A stretch of DNA of 64,000 nucleotides, taken from Protaetiibacter mangrovi (GTDB lineage: Bacteria > Actinomycetota > Actinomycetes > Actinomycetales > Microbacteriaceae). The DNA lies in the NCBI RefSeq assembly GCF_024752305.1, contig NZ_JANTHX010000005.1, positions 275,050-339,049 on the forward strand, read 5' to 3'. Below are positions 61,885-64,000 of the stretch, piece by piece. Position numbers and translations under genes: made by a program. The notes beneath the pieces were generated by a model. The model did not search any database. It worked only from the letters and a program-made list of their open reading frames with translations, and was not told where the DNA came from. The first letter of the stretch is position 1; every line of letters begins with the position of its first letter.

Positions 61885-64000
61885 ACGGGTTCGATGTCGA
61901 CGCCGTGCTGGCCGGACTGAAGGGATTCCAGCGGGCGACGGTCGACCATGTCGTGGATCAGTTCTACGGTGCAGGAAGCGAGTCGGGATCGGGGCGCTTC
62001 CTGGTGGCGGACGAGACGGGGCTCGGCAAGAGCATCGTCGCCCGCGGGGTGATCGCCGAGGCCATCGAGCACCTGCAGCACGTGGACGAGGTAGCGCGAA
62101 TCGACGTCGTCTACGTGTGCAGCAACACCGATCTCGCGACCCAGAACCTGCGTCGCCTCAACGTCACCGGCGAAGACCACATCGGCATGGCGACCCGCCT
62201 CACGATGCTGGCGAAGGAGAGCCGCCGACTGGCCGAGCCATCGTCGTCCGGTGGCAAGAAGGTCAACCTCGTGTCGTTCACGCCCGGCACCTCGTTCAAG
62301 GACGGAGGGTGGCGCACGGGGTCGTCGTCAGAACGCGCGATGCTCACGGTGATCCTCGACCTGCTGGTCAATCACACGAAGTCCGATCGGCGTACGACCC
62401 GGCTGCTCATGCAAGCCACGGTCTCGACTCTCGAGCGATTCGAGAACACGGTTCGCGACCTCGAGCGGGAACTCGCCGGCGAACCGGATCCGAGGATCGT
62501 CGAGGCGTTCCACCGACTGATCGAGTCGGACGGAACCCTCGAGCGCTTCCTCGGCCTGAGGGATGAGGCTCGCGGACGGTCGAAGCTCTCACCCGAGCTC
62601 AAGCACGACGCGGCGAACCTCACCGCTCGCCTGCGCCAGTCGCTCGCGAAGGCGGGCGTCGACACCCTCGAACCCGACCTCATCATCCTCGACGAGTTCC
62701 AGCGGTTCCGGCACCTGCTGGATCCCGAGTCGGGCGATGCGGCGGAGCTCGCTCACGCGCTCTTCGAGCATCCGGACGCGAAGGTGCTGCTGCTCTCGGC
62801 GACGCCCTACAAGCCCTTCACCAACAGCGACGACGCGGATGACGACCACTACCGCGACTTCCTCGCAACGGTTCGTTTCCTCGCAGGAGGATCGTCCGCA
62901 GTGGTCGCCGGCGTCGCGTCTGCGCTCGACGGCTACCGCAGCGCGCTCGTCACGGGCGGCGATGCAGACGCAGCGGCCGAACTGGTGCGCGAGCGCCTGC
63001 TGCCGCTGATGTCGAGATCCGAACGGCCGCCGATCGCGGAGCGGGAGGATCTGGTTGTCGTGCGTCATCTGCCCACCGCGTCCCCGTCGGTCGACGACAT
63101 CCGCGGATGGGCCGCGCTGCGACGCCTCGGCGACCTGGTCGACTCGCCGGTCGACATCGAGTACTGGAAGTCGATCCCGTACTTCGCCAACTTCATGGAC
63201 GGGTATCAGTTGGCTCGGCGGGTCGACGAGCACCTGGAGAGCGAACCCGAGTCGACCGCGGCCGCATTGGCGGCATCCGAGTCGCTCGACCGGGAGAAGC
63301 TGGAAGCGTTCGACGAGGTCGATCTCGCGAACGGTCACCTTCGCGCCTTGGCCGAGCAGACCGTCGGCGACGGATGGTGGCGGCTGCTTTGGATGCCACC
63401 CACCATGCCGTACATCGAACCGGGCCCGGTCTTCGGCCCTCTCTCCGATGGGCGTGTCACCAAGCAGGTGATCTTCTCGGCATGGTCCGGCGTGCCGACG
63501 GCGGTGGCGGCGCTGCTCAGCTACGAGGCGGACCGGCAGATCGCGGCCGACAGGAGCGTATTGCGGGCGAACACCCCGGACGCGCGCAAGGCGGTACGGT
63601 CGCGTCTGAACTATCCGTTGCCCGAGGGTCGCCCAGCCGCGATGTCGACTCTGGCCCTCTTCTGGCCGCATCCGGCGCTCGCCGAGCTCGGCGACCCGCT
63701 CGAAGCCGCGCGCCGAGTCGGCGGACGGATCAGTGACGACGATCTCGTTGCGGATGTCGCTTCGCGACTGAGCGCGGAGTTCGACGCCGACCAACTCTGG
63801 GAGGCGAGCTTCGGCACGCCGGGCGGTGTGCCCGACGACATCCGTGCGACGTCACCCGAGCAGCTGGCCGCGGGCGGAGATGACGAGGAGGGCCCCGCCG
63901 GACTGATCGCGCACATCCGGCTCGCACTCGACACTCCGACAAATGACCCGCGGACGCATCCGGAGTTGGCGAGACTCGCCGCCCACGCGCCCGGCAATGT
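61881..64000 (+). CDS. SNF2/DEAD-like helicase, 3' end cut by window edge
   Basis: Open reading frame from GTG 61881 to the window end (706 codons, no stop), so the C-terminus is missing. Walker A is in LVADETGLGKSIVARG (GLGKS at residues 47-51), the DEAx box is LIILDEFQRFRHLL (D271-E272-F273-Q274) and motif III is LLLLSATPYKPF (S306-A307-T308). The start of the second RecA domain is KQVIFSAWSGVPTAVAALLS (about residue 525). An acidic stretch (GGDDEEGPAG) lies near the window end. Superfamily 2 ATPase that translocates on nucleic acid; coupled to the PLD gene by a 4-nt overlap. What follows beyond the window may define the system. Confidence 0.85.
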   Translation, partial: MNGFDVDAVLAGLKGFQRATVDHVVDQFYGAGSESGSGRFLVADETGLGKSIVARGVIAEAIEHLQHVDEVARIDVVYVCSNTDLATQNLRRLNVTGEDHIGMATRLTMLAKESRRLAEPSSSGGKKVNLVSFTPGTSFKDGGWRTGSSSERAMLTVILDLLVNHTKSDRRTTRLLMQATVSTLERFENTVRDLERELAGEPDPRIVEAFHRLIESDGTLERFLGLRDEARGRSKLSPELKHDAANLTARLRQSLAKAGVDTLEPDLIILDEFQRFRHLLDPESGDAAELAHALFEHPDAKVLLLSATPYKPFTNSDDADDDHYRDFLATVRFLAGGSSAVVAGVASALDGYRSALVTGGDADAAAELVRERLLPLMSRSERPPIAEREDLVVVRHLPTASPSVDDIRGWAALRRLGDLVDSPVDIEYWKSIPYFANFMDGYQLARRVDEHLESEPESTAAALAASESLDREKLEAFDEVDLANGHLRALAEQTVGDGWWRLLWMPPTMPYIEPGPVFGPLSDGRVTKQVIFSAWSGVPTAVAALLSYEADRQIAADRSVLRANTPDARKAVRSRLNYPLPEGRPAAMSTLALFWPHPALAELGDPLEAARRVGGRISDDDLVADVASRLSAEFDADQLWEASFGTPGGVPDDIRATSPEQLAAGGDDEEGPAGLIAHIRLALDTPTNDPRTHPELARLAAHAPGN

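Noticed and set aside
58887-64000. Calling the cluster DISARM, Dpd or Zorya
   Set aside because: No DUF1998, methyltransferase, deazapurine or ZorA/ZorB genes are visible; only generic helicase and PLD similarity is seen.
1-64000. Insertion sequences, integrase or prophage genes and att sites
   Set aside because: No transposase, integrase or phage structural protein was found. The island's left border shows no clear att duplication of tRNA-Ala.

Overview
The window is high-GC actinobacterial DNA, most likely from the family Microbacteriaceae. The signs are housekeeping gene order (valS, ileS, folC-DUF4233-ndk, rne-rplU-rpmA-obgE-proB-proA-nadD-rsfS-tRNA-Ala), frequent GTG starts, ATGA/GTGA stop-start overlaps, leaderless promoters, and short palindromic repeats ending in GTGTCGAAATC. 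No species can be named from the sequence alone.

Layout. 1-4.2 kb: a methyltransferase cut by the left edge, then a minus-strand group (valS, GNAT, 83-aa protein). 4.2-6.5 kb: a Thr/Pro-rich membrane protein and an autoregulated YtrA-type GntR/DUF1648 pair. 6.5-13 kb: a T-box leader with ileS, then folC, DUF4233, ndk and a tyrosine phosphatase. 13-14.6 kb: a DsbA-like/VKOR disulfide pair. 14.9-26.2 kb: rne, two paralogous small membrane proteins, rplU, rpmA, obgE, proB, proA, nadD, a Pro/Ala-rich membrane protein and rsfS. 26.8 kb: tRNA-Ala(GGC). 27.2-32.3 kb: a 1713-aa secreted multidomain GH59 glycosidase with its own operator-like repeats. 32.4-43.9 kb: single metabolic and envelope genes (DipZ-like, CaCA exchanger, S51 peptidase, GNAT, LLM oxidoreductase, PfkB kinase, RibD-like reductase, VOC protein, DUF222-HNH protein, agmatine deiminase, amidase). 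44.0-48.0 kb: a MazF/RHH toxin-antitoxin pair, a candidate fluoride riboswitch with two crcB genes and a phosphatase, then a TetR/SDR divergent pair. This stretch is dense in the repeat family.

48.3-64.0 kb (runs off the right edge): a co-directional cluster of eight tightly spaced genes with visibly lower G+C than its surroundings (33 of 60 at 49801-49860, against 46 of 60 at 45781-45840). Order: small membrane protein; secreted/anchored von Willebrand A protein; tubulin/FtsZ-like protein (1133 aa); large coiled-coil protein with two membrane segments (1048 aa); secreted HNH nuclease; DUF6361 protein; two-HKD phospholipase-D-like protein; and an SNF2/DEAD-like helicase open at the window end. 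I cannot match this gene set to a named system. It is the best candidate here for an undescribed (probably defence or conflict) system.

Recurring themes: (1) a mobile-looking repeat family supplies the stop codon of at least five unrelated genes; (2) several genes have a -10 hexamer exactly 6 nt before the start codon, which predicts leaderless mRNAs; (3) RNA-level control is visible at ileS (T-box), crcB (fluoride switch) and probably rplU.
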